NCBI GenBank assembly: GCA_027310425.1
Contig: DAIDAW010000011.1
Location: 1-19,046 of the forward strand
Length of the DNA stretch: 19,046 nt
Direction of reading: 5' to 3'
Source: a bacterium
GTDB lineage: Bacteria > Patescibacteriota > Minisyncoccia > UBA6257 > Brennerbacteraceae
Shown here: piece by piece, positions 13,017 to 19,046 of the stretch
Position numbering within the stretch: position 1 is the first letter of the stretch
Layout: each line of letters starts with the position of its first letter
Made by a program: the position numbers and the translations under genes
Notes under the pieces: model-generated
The model's database searches: none
Told to the model about the DNA's origin: nothing
What the model saw: only the letters and a program-made list of their open reading frames with translations

Positions 13017-14349
13017 CTGCGCGCGCGCGTTCCGGATTCTGGAAAAATCTGCGGATGGTTTTGAGCACAATGCTTATGTCCAGCGCGAAGGATCGGTGTT
13101 TGAGGTAGTAGAAGTCGTATTGCAGCTTTTCTTTTGCGTCGGCAGTAGATGCGCCGTACGGATAATTGATTTGCGCCCAACCGGTGATGCCGGGTGTGAC
13201 AAGATGGCGCAGGGGATAGAACGGGATTGCGCGGGCGAGTTCCGCAACGAATTCCGGGCGTTCTGGACGCGGTCCGACGAACGAGAGTTCGCCTCGCGCG
13301 ATATTGATGAGCTGCGGCAATTCGTCCAGATGCGTGGCGCGCAGGAGCGCACCGACGCGCGTGACGCGCGGGTCGCGTTCGAGCGCCCATTGCGGGCCGT
13401 ACGGTTCCGCATTCTGCCGCATGGTTCTAAATTTATACAGCATAAATAAGGATCCGTGCTTACCGACTCGTTTCTGCGCATACAGTGCCGGACCGAAAGA
13501 AGTCAACTTGATGACAAGGGCGAACAGCGCGAAAAACGGCAGGAGCGCCGCGAATAGAAGAAGGGCAAGGAATTTTTCCCCGATTATTCTGAATGCATTG
13601 AGCATCGGCGGCGTGCGCCGGATGACATTGTTTAAAATCCAGATTGCCGAGACTGATTCCAGCGAGATTTTTCCTATTTTTTGTTCGTAAAAATTCGCGG
13701 GGTCGTAAAAATTCAAATTGAGCGCGGTCAGATTGGTGAGCACCGGATAGAGATCCCGCGAAAAAAACGCATCCGTGCTTACGATAGTTTCGATTCCTTC
13801 TTCCCGCACGATGCGCGAAAATGCTTCTGCGGACGGCGGAGGTTCCTGGAGCGCGAATGTTTTAAATCCGTATTCCGGATGCTGGGCGAGAAACGTCGCG
13901 AGCGCGGCGAGTTCCGGCGCGGAGCCGATGATGAGTGCGCGTTCGATCAGGCGTTTCGCGAGGATCGATTCGGCGATGCTGCGCCACGCGATGAAAAACG
14001 TTCCGAACAAAAGCCAGAACAGGACGAGCGAGCCGCGCGGAGAAACAGCTGTTCCCGGGAGCCGTCCATAGAAGTAGAACGCGCCCGCGGATACGGCAAT
14101 GAATATGCCGAATGCCGCGATGCTGGCGACGAGCCAATCGTATTTGCGTGATCCGTATACCGCGCGCTGGTAAAGCTGCATGCTGTACGCAATGACCGCA
14201 AAGGCAATGAACAGCGCCGCGAACGGCAGCGCATTAGCTATGATGAACCCGGGCGTCAGATCCGTTCCCCAGCGGATAGCGAGCATTATGGCAAAGCTGA
14301 ACCAATAGGAGCACGCGTCGCCGGCGAAGAGGAAAAGTTTCTTTTTCAT
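13009..14349 (-). CDS. Polyprenyl-phosphate sugar-phosphate transferase (WcaJ/WbaP-like)
   Basis: Such enzymes move a sugar-1-phosphate from a nucleotide sugar to undecaprenyl phosphate, the first step of surface glycan assembly. The 446-residue form has four N-terminal helices (about 10-125), a degenerate nucleotide-fold domain (about 130-240), a fifth membrane helix (about 255-283) and the C-terminal catalytic domain with KRVGKHGSLFMLYKFRTM, HLDELPQLINI (catalytic Asp-Glu at 342-343), GELSFVGPRPERPEF and TPGITGWAQINYPYG. An ATG at 14370 would add 7 residues, but a TACAAT box (14364-14359) lies between the two and leads directly to ATG 14349, so the shorter form is preferred. It converges on the flippase-like gene and likely works in the same pathway. 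Confidence 0.95.
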   Translation of the reverse strand: MKKKLFLFAGDACSYWFSFAIMLAIRWGTDLTPGFIIANALPFAALFIAFAVIAYSMQLYQRAVYGSRKYDWLVASIAAFGIFIAVSAGAFYFYGRLPGTAVSPRGSLVLFWLLFGTFFIAWRSIAESILAKRLIERALIIGSAPELAALATFLAQHPEYGFKTFALQEPPPSAEAFSRIVREEGIETIVSTDAFFSRDLYPVLTNLTALNLNFYDPANFYEQKIGKISLESVSAIWILNNVIRRTPPMLNAFRIIGEKFLALLLFAALLPFFALFALVIKLTSFGPALYAQKRVGKHGSLFMLYKFRTMRQNAEPYGPQWALERDPRVTRVGALLRATHLDELPQLINIARGELSFVGPRPERPEFVAELARAIPFYPLRHLVTPGITGWAQINYPYGASTADAKEKLQYDFYYLKHRSFALDISIVLKTIRRFFQNPERARAAA

Positions 14350-14358
14350 GATTCTCGT

Positions 14359-14387
14359 ATTGTAAAACATCTCGCCATATGAGACAA
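14359..14387 (-). promoter_or_regulatory. Promoter of the glycosyltransferase gene, leaderless
   Basis: On the minus strand: -35 TTGTCT (14387-14382), 17-nt spacer, -10 TACAAT (14364-14359), then 9 nt to ATG 14349. No Shine-Dalgarno. Confidence 0.65.
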
Positions 14388-14414
14388 TGAGGGGGTATCC
14401 GGCAATTTTCGCAT

Positions 14415-15350
14415 ATGATTCCCGTTCTTATCATTGGTTCGTCCGCGGCAGGCGCGTCAGCTGCGCTGTATTTGGCGCGCAGAAATGTGAAATATGCGAT
14501 CGTGGGATCTGATTTCGGCGGCGAAATGGCGCTGTCGGGTGAAGTCGGGAATTATCCCGGGTTTGGCCAGACGAATGGCGTCGAGCTCGCGGATAAATTT
14601 CTGGCGCATCTGAAATCGTACGGCGCGGAACCTGAACTCGGCGTACGCATCACGTCCCTTCGCAGGACGGAATCGGGATTTCTTGTCCAGGGGTGGCGCG
14701 ATACGCCGGAGCAGCTGGTATCGTATGAAACGCAAAGCGTAATCATCGCCACGGGATCGCACCCGCGCGAACTCGGCGTGCCCGGGGAAAAAGAATTCCG
14801 CGGCAAAGGCGTCAGCTATTGTACGGTCTGCGACGGCCCGCTCTACCGCGGAAAAACGACCATTACGATCGGCGGCGGGGATTCTGCCAGTGAATCCGGC
14901 ATTATGATGAATGATATTGCGGCGCATGTATACGTGTTGACGAAAAATCAGGATATGGGAGGCGATGCGTCGCTCGTTGCGCGGCTCAAAGCGGGTAAGA
15001 ACACGACCGTGATTCCGAATGCTTTTACTACGCGCATCGTCGGCTCTGAATTCGCAACTGGCGTGGAATACAAGGATGCGGCGTCCGGCGAGATAAAAAC
15101 CATCCAGGCGGACGGCGTATTCATCCACATCGGCATGATTCCCAACGCTGATTTCGTTGTGCCCGAACTCGCGCGCAGCGCGCAGGGGGAAATCAAAGTT
15201 GATGCGCTCTGCAAAACGAATATCCCCGGCGTGTTCGCTGCAGGGGATGTTACCGACATACCGTACAAACAGATTGGTGTTGCGGTCGGGCAGGGCATCA
15301 GCGCAGCGTTGTCATGCGTCGACTACTTGAATAAACAAGCTTTCCAATAA
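14415..15350 (+). CDS. trxB: Thioredoxin reductase-like FAD disulfide oxidoreductase
   Basis: Enzymes of this family pass electrons from a pyridine nucleotide through FAD and a Cys pair to thioredoxin. The 311-residue protein (usual 310-320) shows the FAD loop LIIGSSAAGASAALYL (5-20, with Ser for the usual second Gly), the redox pair Cys136-Thr-Val-Cys139 in YCTVCDGP, the nucleotide loop IGGGDSASESG (152-162) and the FAD motif GVFAAGDVTD (272-281). The HRRxxxR motif that binds the 2'-phosphate of NADPH is replaced by a stretch reading LTKNQDMGGD (175-184), so NADPH preference is doubtful. Divergently transcribed from the glycosyltransferase with a 65-bp spacer. The last codon and stop lie in a CAATAACCA repeat. 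Confidence 0.92.
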   Translation: MIPVLIIGSSAAGASAALYLARRNVKYAIVGSDFGGEMALSGEVGNYPGFGQTNGVELADKFLAHLKSYGAEPELGVRITSLRRTESGFLVQGWRDTPEQLVSYETQSVIIATGSHPRELGVPGEKEFRGKGVSYCTVCDGPLYRGKTTITIGGGDSASESGIMMNDIAAHVYVLTKNQDMGGDASLVARLKAGKNTTVIPNAFTTRIVGSEFATGVEYKDAASGEIKTIQADGVFIHIGMIPNADFVVPELARSAQGEIKVDALCKTNIPGVFAAGDVTDIPYKQIGVAVGQGISAALSCVDYLNKQAFQ

Positions 15351-15395
15351 CCAATATTCAGAATTCAAATAACCAATGGTTATTTTTATTTTGGT
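15345..15395 (+). terminator. CAATAACCA repeat pair and T-rich hairpin after trxB
   Basis: CAATAACCA at 15345-15353 covers the trxB stop; a near copy lies at 15366-15375. The second copy is the left strand of a hairpin: aaataacc (15367-15374), triloop aat, ggttattt (15378-15385), followed by a T-rich tail (15384-15397). This is a plausible intrinsic terminator for trxB. Confidence 0.6.
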
Positions 15396-15406
15396 TTTTG
15401 GCGCGT

Positions 15407-15928
15407 ATGAAATTAGCCGTTGTTCTTGATAATATCCGGAGCGCGCATAATGTCGGATCGATTTTCCGCACTGCCGATGCGCTCGGCGTTGAAAAACTAT
15501 ATCTGTGCGGCATTACGCCAAAACCAGGGGGCGCAGGCGTTTTGGCAACGTCCCGAGCGAGCCGTGATATCGCAAAAACCGCTTTGGGCGCGGAAAAAAC
15601 CGTTGTGTGGGAATATTGCAGGCGGTTCGCGGACGCAGTGAAAAAGCTGCGCTGCGAAGGATTTTGCATTCTCGCGCTAGAGCAGGATACAAAAGCAGTT
15701 GATATCAGAAACTTCAAACTCAAAAAGCAATCTGCGGCAGCCGGAAAATCGGAATTGCGGATAGCCCTGGTGCTTGGTCCGGAAGTTGCAGGATTGCCGC
15801 ACCGCGCCCTCGCGCTTTGTGATACAATAGTTCAGATTCCGATGTTCGGCGCGAAAGAATCGCTGAATGTAAGTGTGGCGTTCGGCGTCGCTGGATATTG
15901 GATGAAATTCGGTTCGTTTTCATCATAG
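15407..15928 (+). CDS. SpoU/TrmH-family 2'-O-ribose RNA methyltransferase
   Basis: The family methylates the 2'-OH of tRNA or rRNA nucleotides using S-adenosylmethionine through a SPOUT trefoil knot. The 173-residue protein is a bare catalytic domain without an N-terminal RNA-binding extension. The three family motifs are present: LDNIRSAHNVGSIFRTADA (7-25, with Asn15 and the catalytic Arg21), LVLGPEVAGLP, and IPMFGAKESLNVSVAFGVAG near the end. The target (tRNA position 18, 34 or rRNA) cannot be told from these motifs. ATG 15407 is preferred over TTG 15398 because motif 1 begins so close to it. A 7-bp hairpin (15901-15907 with 15918-15924) overlaps the last codons. Confidence 0.92.
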   Translation: MKLAVVLDNIRSAHNVGSIFRTADALGVEKLYLCGITPKPGGAGVLATSRASRDIAKTALGAEKTVVWEYCRRFADAVKKLRCEGFCILALEQDTKAVDIRNFKLKKQSAAAGKSELRIALVLGPEVAGLPHRALALCDTIVQIPMFGAKESLNVSVAFGVAGYWMKFGSFSS

Positions 15929-15941
15929 TGCTCCGCACGTT

Positions 15942-16023
15942 GAAAATACGATTTGGTTTGTTTCGGAAATCTTCACGCAGCATATATAGCCTGCTAATTT
16001 TCTTACAAACCAAAGGTATTTTC
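15942..16023 (+). repeat. Inverted-repeat element D (outer arms only)
   Basis: It begins 13 nt after the methyltransferase stop. gaaaatac (15942-15949) plus tttggtttgt (15952-15961) pair with acaaaccaaa (16005-16014) plus gtattttc (16016-16023): 18 bp with a small 2x1 internal loop. The 43-nt interior has only a weak 4-bp stem and lacks the hairpin-linker core of A-C. It could be a degenerate relative or an unrelated stem. Confidence 0.65.
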
Positions 16024-16179
16024 TCACGCGCTCCGCAAATGATTCAAACGAACTCAAATTTCATAAAGAGAAAATTGATTTTCAAGAACAAAACTTCAGC
16101 TTGAGCAGAGAAGTTTAAAAATTGTCCTCGAAAGGCGTATCCGCCTCGGGCGTAAAAATTAATATTCAAAAATTCATTT
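16024..16179 (+). other. AT-rich upstream region of gap
   Basis: It contains small hairpins, aaacttc (16091-16097) with gaagttt (16110-16116), and aggcg (16133-16137) with cgcct (16142-16146), and a TAATAT box at 16160-16165 that could be the gap -10, though no good -35 was found. No gene was seen. Confidence 0.4.
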
Positions 16180-17238
16180 ATGACACAACCGCTGCGCGTT
16201 GCGATTAACGGGTTCGGTCGGATCGGCAGATTGACGGTGCGCCTCGCCTGGGGCGACCCTGATTTCGAGTTCGTCATCATCAATGATTTGGGCGATGCGC
16301 ATAACCTTGCGTATCTTCTGCAGCACGATTCCGTGTACCGCGCATACGATACCAAGGTGGAAATCGTCGAACAGGAACAGCAGTTTTCAAAAACAAAAAG
16401 CAGCAGTCAAGTGTCAATAGGCGGGAAAGCGGTAACGTTCATTTCCGAAAAAGACCCTGCGAACCTGCCGTGGAAAGAATTGAATATCGATCTCGTGGTT
16501 GAATCAACCGGCGCATTCGAGTCGTACGAGAAGGCGAAAGCGCATCTGGATGCAGGGGCGAAGCGCGTGCTCATTTCCGCTCCCGCGAAAGATGAAGACG
16601 GCGCGTTAGGAAAAACCGTGCTCATGGGCGTCAATGAAGACGACTTAAAAACGTGTTTGATTTCTTCGAACGGATCGTGCACGACCAACTCCGGCCATCC
16701 AGTCATCACAGTGCTCAACGAAAAGCTTGGTATTAAAAAAGCGATGCTGTCCACGATCCACGGCGTGACTGCAACGCAGAATATCGTGGACGGTCCGGTG
16801 AAGGGAAGCGACTATCGGCGCGGCAGGTCCGGGCCGTACAATATCGTGCCCTCGACCACCGGCGCGGCGATTGCCGTGACGCGCGCGGTCAAAGAATTGG
16901 CAGGACGGTTCGATGGCACGGCGTTTCGCGTGCCGGTGATTGCCGGTTCGGTTTCCAGCATCACGATGCTTGCAAGCCGTCCGACAACCGCGCAGGAAGT
17001 GAATCAGATGCTGCGCGACGCCTCTCACGAGCCGCGCTGGGAAAAGGTTTTGAACGTATCAGACGAACAGCTCGTGTCTACGGATATTATCGGCAAGGAA
17101 TACGGCGCGATTGTGGATTCTTTGCTGACCAAAGTCGTGGATGGCGACCTGGTCAACGTGCTGTCCTGGTACGACAACGAAATGGGGTATACGCGCACGC
17201 TCGTGGAGCACATGAGAAAAATCAAAGAGGTGCTGTAA
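16180..17238 (+). CDS. gap: Glyceraldehyde-3-phosphate dehydrogenase
   Basis: GAPDH oxidises glyceraldehyde-3-phosphate to 1,3-bisphosphoglycerate with NAD in glycolysis. The 352-residue protein is slightly longer than the usual 330-340, mainly through an insert around 62-78 (EQEQQFSKTKSSSQVS). Landmarks: INGFGRIGRL (9-18), Asp36 in IINDLGD at the adenosine ribose (NAD preference), the active site SNGSCTTN with Cys167, His194 in STIHGVTATQ, and WYDNEMGYTRT near the end. The substrate and phosphate sites appear intact, so it is likely active. The start matches the family N-terminus; no Shine-Dalgarno is visible. It is followed after 4 nt by a 2-hydroxyacid dehydrogenase-like gene, so both are probably on one transcript. 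Confidence 0.97.
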   Translation: MTQPLRVAINGFGRIGRLTVRLAWGDPDFEFVIINDLGDAHNLAYLLQHDSVYRAYDTKVEIVEQEQQFSKTKSSSQVSIGGKAVTFISEKDPANLPWKELNIDLVVESTGAFESYEKAKAHLDAGAKRVLISAPAKDEDGALGKTVLMGVNEDDLKTCLISSNGSCTTNSGHPVITVLNEKLGIKKAMLSTIHGVTATQNIVDGPVKGSDYRRGRSGPYNIVPSTTGAAIAVTRAVKELAGRFDGTAFRVPVIAGSVSSITMLASRPTTAQEVNQMLRDASHEPRWEKVLNVSDEQLVSTDIIGKEYGAIVDSLLTKVVDGDLVNVLSWYDNEMGYTRTLVEHMRKIKEVL

Positions 17239-17242
17239 AAGT

Positions 17243-18190
17243 ATGAAAATTTCAATTTTTTTACCTCAGGCGCTTTTTTCTGCAGAACTTCAAAATAAAC
17301 TTTCTTTGCTGGGGGGGGTGGTATACATCCCAGAGCGGAAAGAATATTCGCTTGACCAACTATTGCAGATTGCAGCTGATTCTGACATTATCGGCATCGA
17401 TCCCGATGCGTTCGGCGGTTTTGAAAAAGCGCGCGGACCTTTGATGAAGGTTATTGAATCATTACCGAATCTGAACGGGATATCATTATCAACAACATCA
17501 TTTGGCTGGATTGATTTGGAGTATTGCAAAAAACGGAATTTGCCAGTTTCAAATATTCCCGGATATTCGCGGGAATCGGTTGCAGAACATGCGCTCGCAT
17601 TATTACTATGCGTTGCAAAACGCATCATCGTATCTGACCGGAGAACGCAACGCGGAGAATATAAGATGGAAATGGGGTTTGAATTAAAAGGAAAAACATT
17701 AGGAATCATTGGATTAGGAAATATTGGTAGCAGGGTAGCGGAATTGGGTTTAGGTGTTGGAATGAGAGTGATTGCATACAATCGGACCCCAACATCTCAA
17801 TCGGGCGTTGAAATGAAAACATTGGATGAAGTTTTGCAAGAATCAGATGCGATTTCTCTGAACGCCACCCATGAATCTGGAAATACGAATATGATCGCAA
17901 AAGAGCAGATAATAAAAATGAAAAACGGCGTTATTGTGGTGAATACAGTCGATCGTGAATTGGTGAATGAGCAGGATATGGCAGATGCGATTAAGTCCGA
18001 GAAAATATATGGGTATGCGTACGAAGCAGAGGATTTGGAGCATACTCCGTTAGCTGGGCTTGAAAATGCAATAGGTATCAAAGGATTTGCCTGGTATACA
18101 AAGGAAGCATTGGAAAATCTTAATAGGATTTTCGTAGATAACATAGAACATATAGCAAAAGGTATGCCTCAGAACCTTGTGAATTCATAG
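17243..18190 (+). CDS. D-isomer 2-hydroxyacid dehydrogenase-like protein with altered active site
   Basis: The 315-residue protein has the family layout: split substrate domain and a central Rossmann domain with LGIIGLGNIGSRVAEL (GxGxxG at 157-162). Typical members (PGDH, D-lactate dehydrogenase) use an Arg-Glu-His set. Here the usual NTxRGxLV reads NTVDRELV (234-241), so the Arg position is Asp237 with Arg238 one residue later, and the TPHIA His position is Gly281 (IKGFAWYTKEA). The acidic cluster YEAEDLE (260-266) is kept. Activity as a normal dehydrogenase is therefore doubtful. By eye the gene is much richer in A+T (many TTA, ATA, AAA codons) than all its neighbours, which suggests transfer. 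It has a run of eight G near the start (17311-17318). Confidence 0.88.
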   Translation: MKISIFLPQALFSAELQNKLSLLGGVVYIPERKEYSLDQLLQIAADSDIIGIDPDAFGGFEKARGPLMKVIESLPNLNGISLSTTSFGWIDLEYCKKRNLPVSNIPGYSRESVAEHALALLLCVAKRIIVSDRRTQRGEYKMEMGFELKGKTLGIIGLGNIGSRVAELGLGVGMRVIAYNRTPTSQSGVEMKTLDEVLQESDAISLNATHESGNTNMIAKEQIIKMKNGVIVVNTVDRELVNEQDMADAIKSEKIYGYAYEAEDLEHTPLAGLENAIGIKGFAWYTKEALENLNRIFVDNIEHIAKGMPQNLVNS

Positions 18191-18207
18191 CCATACTTCC
18201 TTCATGC

Positions 18208-18236
18208 AAAAGCGCTCCGGTTTTCGGAGCGCTTTT
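18208..18236. terminator. Bidirectional terminator between convergent genes
   Basis: aaaagcgctccg (18208-18219) and cggagcgctttt (18225-18236) form a perfect 12-bp stem with a 5-nt loop; T runs flank it on both strands. It serves the dehydrogenase (plus strand) and the VOC-like gene (minus strand). Confidence 0.88.
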
Positions 18237-18250
18237 GGGTTGGGGTTTTG

Positions 18251-19046
18251 TTACGGCCGCGATGTTCTCATCCGCGGGCGTTGGGCGTCAACGCGATCAG
18301 CGGGTATATTAGGGACAAAGTAATCCCATCGATCGCGTGCCATGACACCCATCATTGATCCGTCGCCTTTGGCGGTTACCCAGACCGCGCCATATGGCTT
18401 AGGTGCTTCGTCGCCCCAGATCGTCGGCTCTGCGTCGAAGGCCTTTGCGATGAAGCGCAGGAATCGATCTGGATCGTTGACTGCGACGTCAATATGGACA
18501 GCGGGCGTTTGGGGTCCATCCGGAAAGAATTGATATTCCGTATGGAATCCGCCATTATCACTGCGCGCGTCAGGATGCCAGTGGTACATCCGACAGTGGT
18601 CCGGAGCAGGAAGTTCGACACTGCGATATCCTGCGACAGACTCTTTTTCAGATGCCTCGCGCCATGCCGTTTCCGTTGGCATTCGCCAGCCGATGTGATG
18701 CAGGCGCGTTTCCCATTCGAGCGAGTACAGCGCGATGAGCGCGAGGAGCAGATCGTGCTCTTCCTCCCATTTGCTCACGCCCACGATGTGCTCGCCGAGC
18801 CGCGCACCGCCGCGATAGCCGACACTCAATCCTTTGTCAACCAATGCTTTGACTGGCGTGAGCGAAAGTTCGCCTTTGTCTCCGAGCCAAAGCAGTTCAG
18901 CCGCTTTAGCATTCGCCATGTATGGAGCGCGCGTTTCGCCGATGTAAACACCTCCGCACCATCCCCCGAGACTGACGAACGATAATCCGTCAGGCCCGAT
19001 AGCCATCATGGCCGCGTACGCATTCCGATTTATTGCCGAACAGATG
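18251..19046 (-). CDS. VOC/glyoxalase-like protein, N-terminus cut by window edge
   Basis: The frame is open from the right edge: before the first Met codons (19009 and 19006) come 12 more coherent codons (reading into NRNAYAAMMAIG), so the true start is probably outside the window. About 264 residues are visible. The second half looks like paired vicinal-oxygen-chelate modules: LHHIGWRMP followed by beta-rich sequence with CRMYHWHPDA, then AVHIDVAVNDPDRFLRFIAK and GSMMGVMARDRW. VOC proteins hold a metal and include dioxygenases, glyoxalases and resistance proteins, so no reaction is assigned. The first part (GGWCGGVYIGETRAPY) is not recognised. It ends at a shared terminator and converges on the dehydrogenase gene. 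GC content is like the rest of the window. Confidence 0.6.
   Translation of the reverse strand, partial: ICSAINRNAYAAMMAIGPDGLSFVSLGGWCGGVYIGETRAPYMANAKAAELLWLGDKGELSLTPVKALVDKGLSVGYRGGARLGEHIVGVSKWEEEHDLLLALIALYSLEWETRLHHIGWRMPTETAWREASEKESVAGYRSVELPAPDHCRMYHWHPDARSDNGGFHTEYQFFPDGPQTPAVHIDVAVNDPDRFLRFIAKAFDAEPTIWGDEAPKPYGAVWVTAKGDGSMMGVMARDRWDYFVPNIPADRVDAQRPRMRTSRP

Noticed and set aside
14383..14410. Plus-strand promoter for trxB (GACAAT at 14383-14388)
   Set aside because: Weak match that overlaps the better minus-strand promoter; evidence insufficient.
14457..15128. 223-codon open frame on the minus strand
   Set aside because: Opposite trxB, which has all flavin and Cys motifs; a consequence of high GC.

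Overview
The window (about 19 kb, visibly GC-rich at roughly 55%) looks like a chromosomal segment of a Candidate Phyla Radiation / Patescibacteria genome, most likely a Parcubacteria-type lineage. This is inferred from the gene mix: GatCAB amidotransferase, a stripped-down rpsP-khpA-trmD ribosome/tRNA block without rimM or rplS, a CAP-domain protein, a single-domain sortase, a DUF11-repeat surface protein, a glycosidase-like protein, a flippase-like membrane protein and a polyprenyl-phosphate sugar-phosphate transferase. Translation uses standard stop codons; gatA ends with TGA inside an ATGA overlap with gatB. No tRNA, rRNA, CRISPR array or transposase gene was recognised.

Layout. 1-3070: end of gatA, gatB (ATGA overlap) and a small one-helix membrane protein. 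3170-5115: rpsP, khpA and trmD, each separated by a hairpin, with a 275-bp structured palindromic element where rimM usually sits. 5112-9571: a cell-surface block (CAP protein, sortase, small secreted Pro/Gly/Cys protein under a near-consensus promoter, DUF11 protein with a candidate sorting tail). 9859-14349: pyrD-like DHODH, then envelope-glycan genes (GH5-like protein, 12-of-so helix-rich flippase-like protein, and a convergent glycosylphosphotransferase). 14415-18190: thioredoxin-reductase-like flavoprotein, SpoU-type RNA methylase, GAPDH and an AT-rich divergent D-2-hydroxyacid dehydrogenase. 18251-end: part of a VOC-like protein on the minus strand.

The most unusual signal is in the spacers. 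Three intergenic regions (4114-4388, 6967-7102, 9573-9722) carry elements with the same architecture: a long copy-specific outer inverted repeat, and inside it a conserved core made of a stem that encloses a triloop hairpin plus a short linker resembling CCRARC. Between two copies (B and C) the 5' strand of the core differs only by transitions, and the stems are kept by compensating changes, so the fold appears to be what is conserved. A fourth spacer (15942-16023) has only the outer inverted repeat. I know of no described family that matches; it could be a non-autonomous palindromic mobile element or a structured RNA.

Other points: at least four genes (rpsP, the CAP gene, pyrD, the glycosyltransferase) have a -10 box only 7-9 nt before the ATG and no Shine-Dalgarno, implying leaderless mRNAs. 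A CAATAACCA repeat spans the stop codons of two genes (a variant spans a third). Several enzymes (PyrD, TrxB, 2-hydroxyacid dehydrogenase, TrmD) carry changes at positions known to matter in their families.
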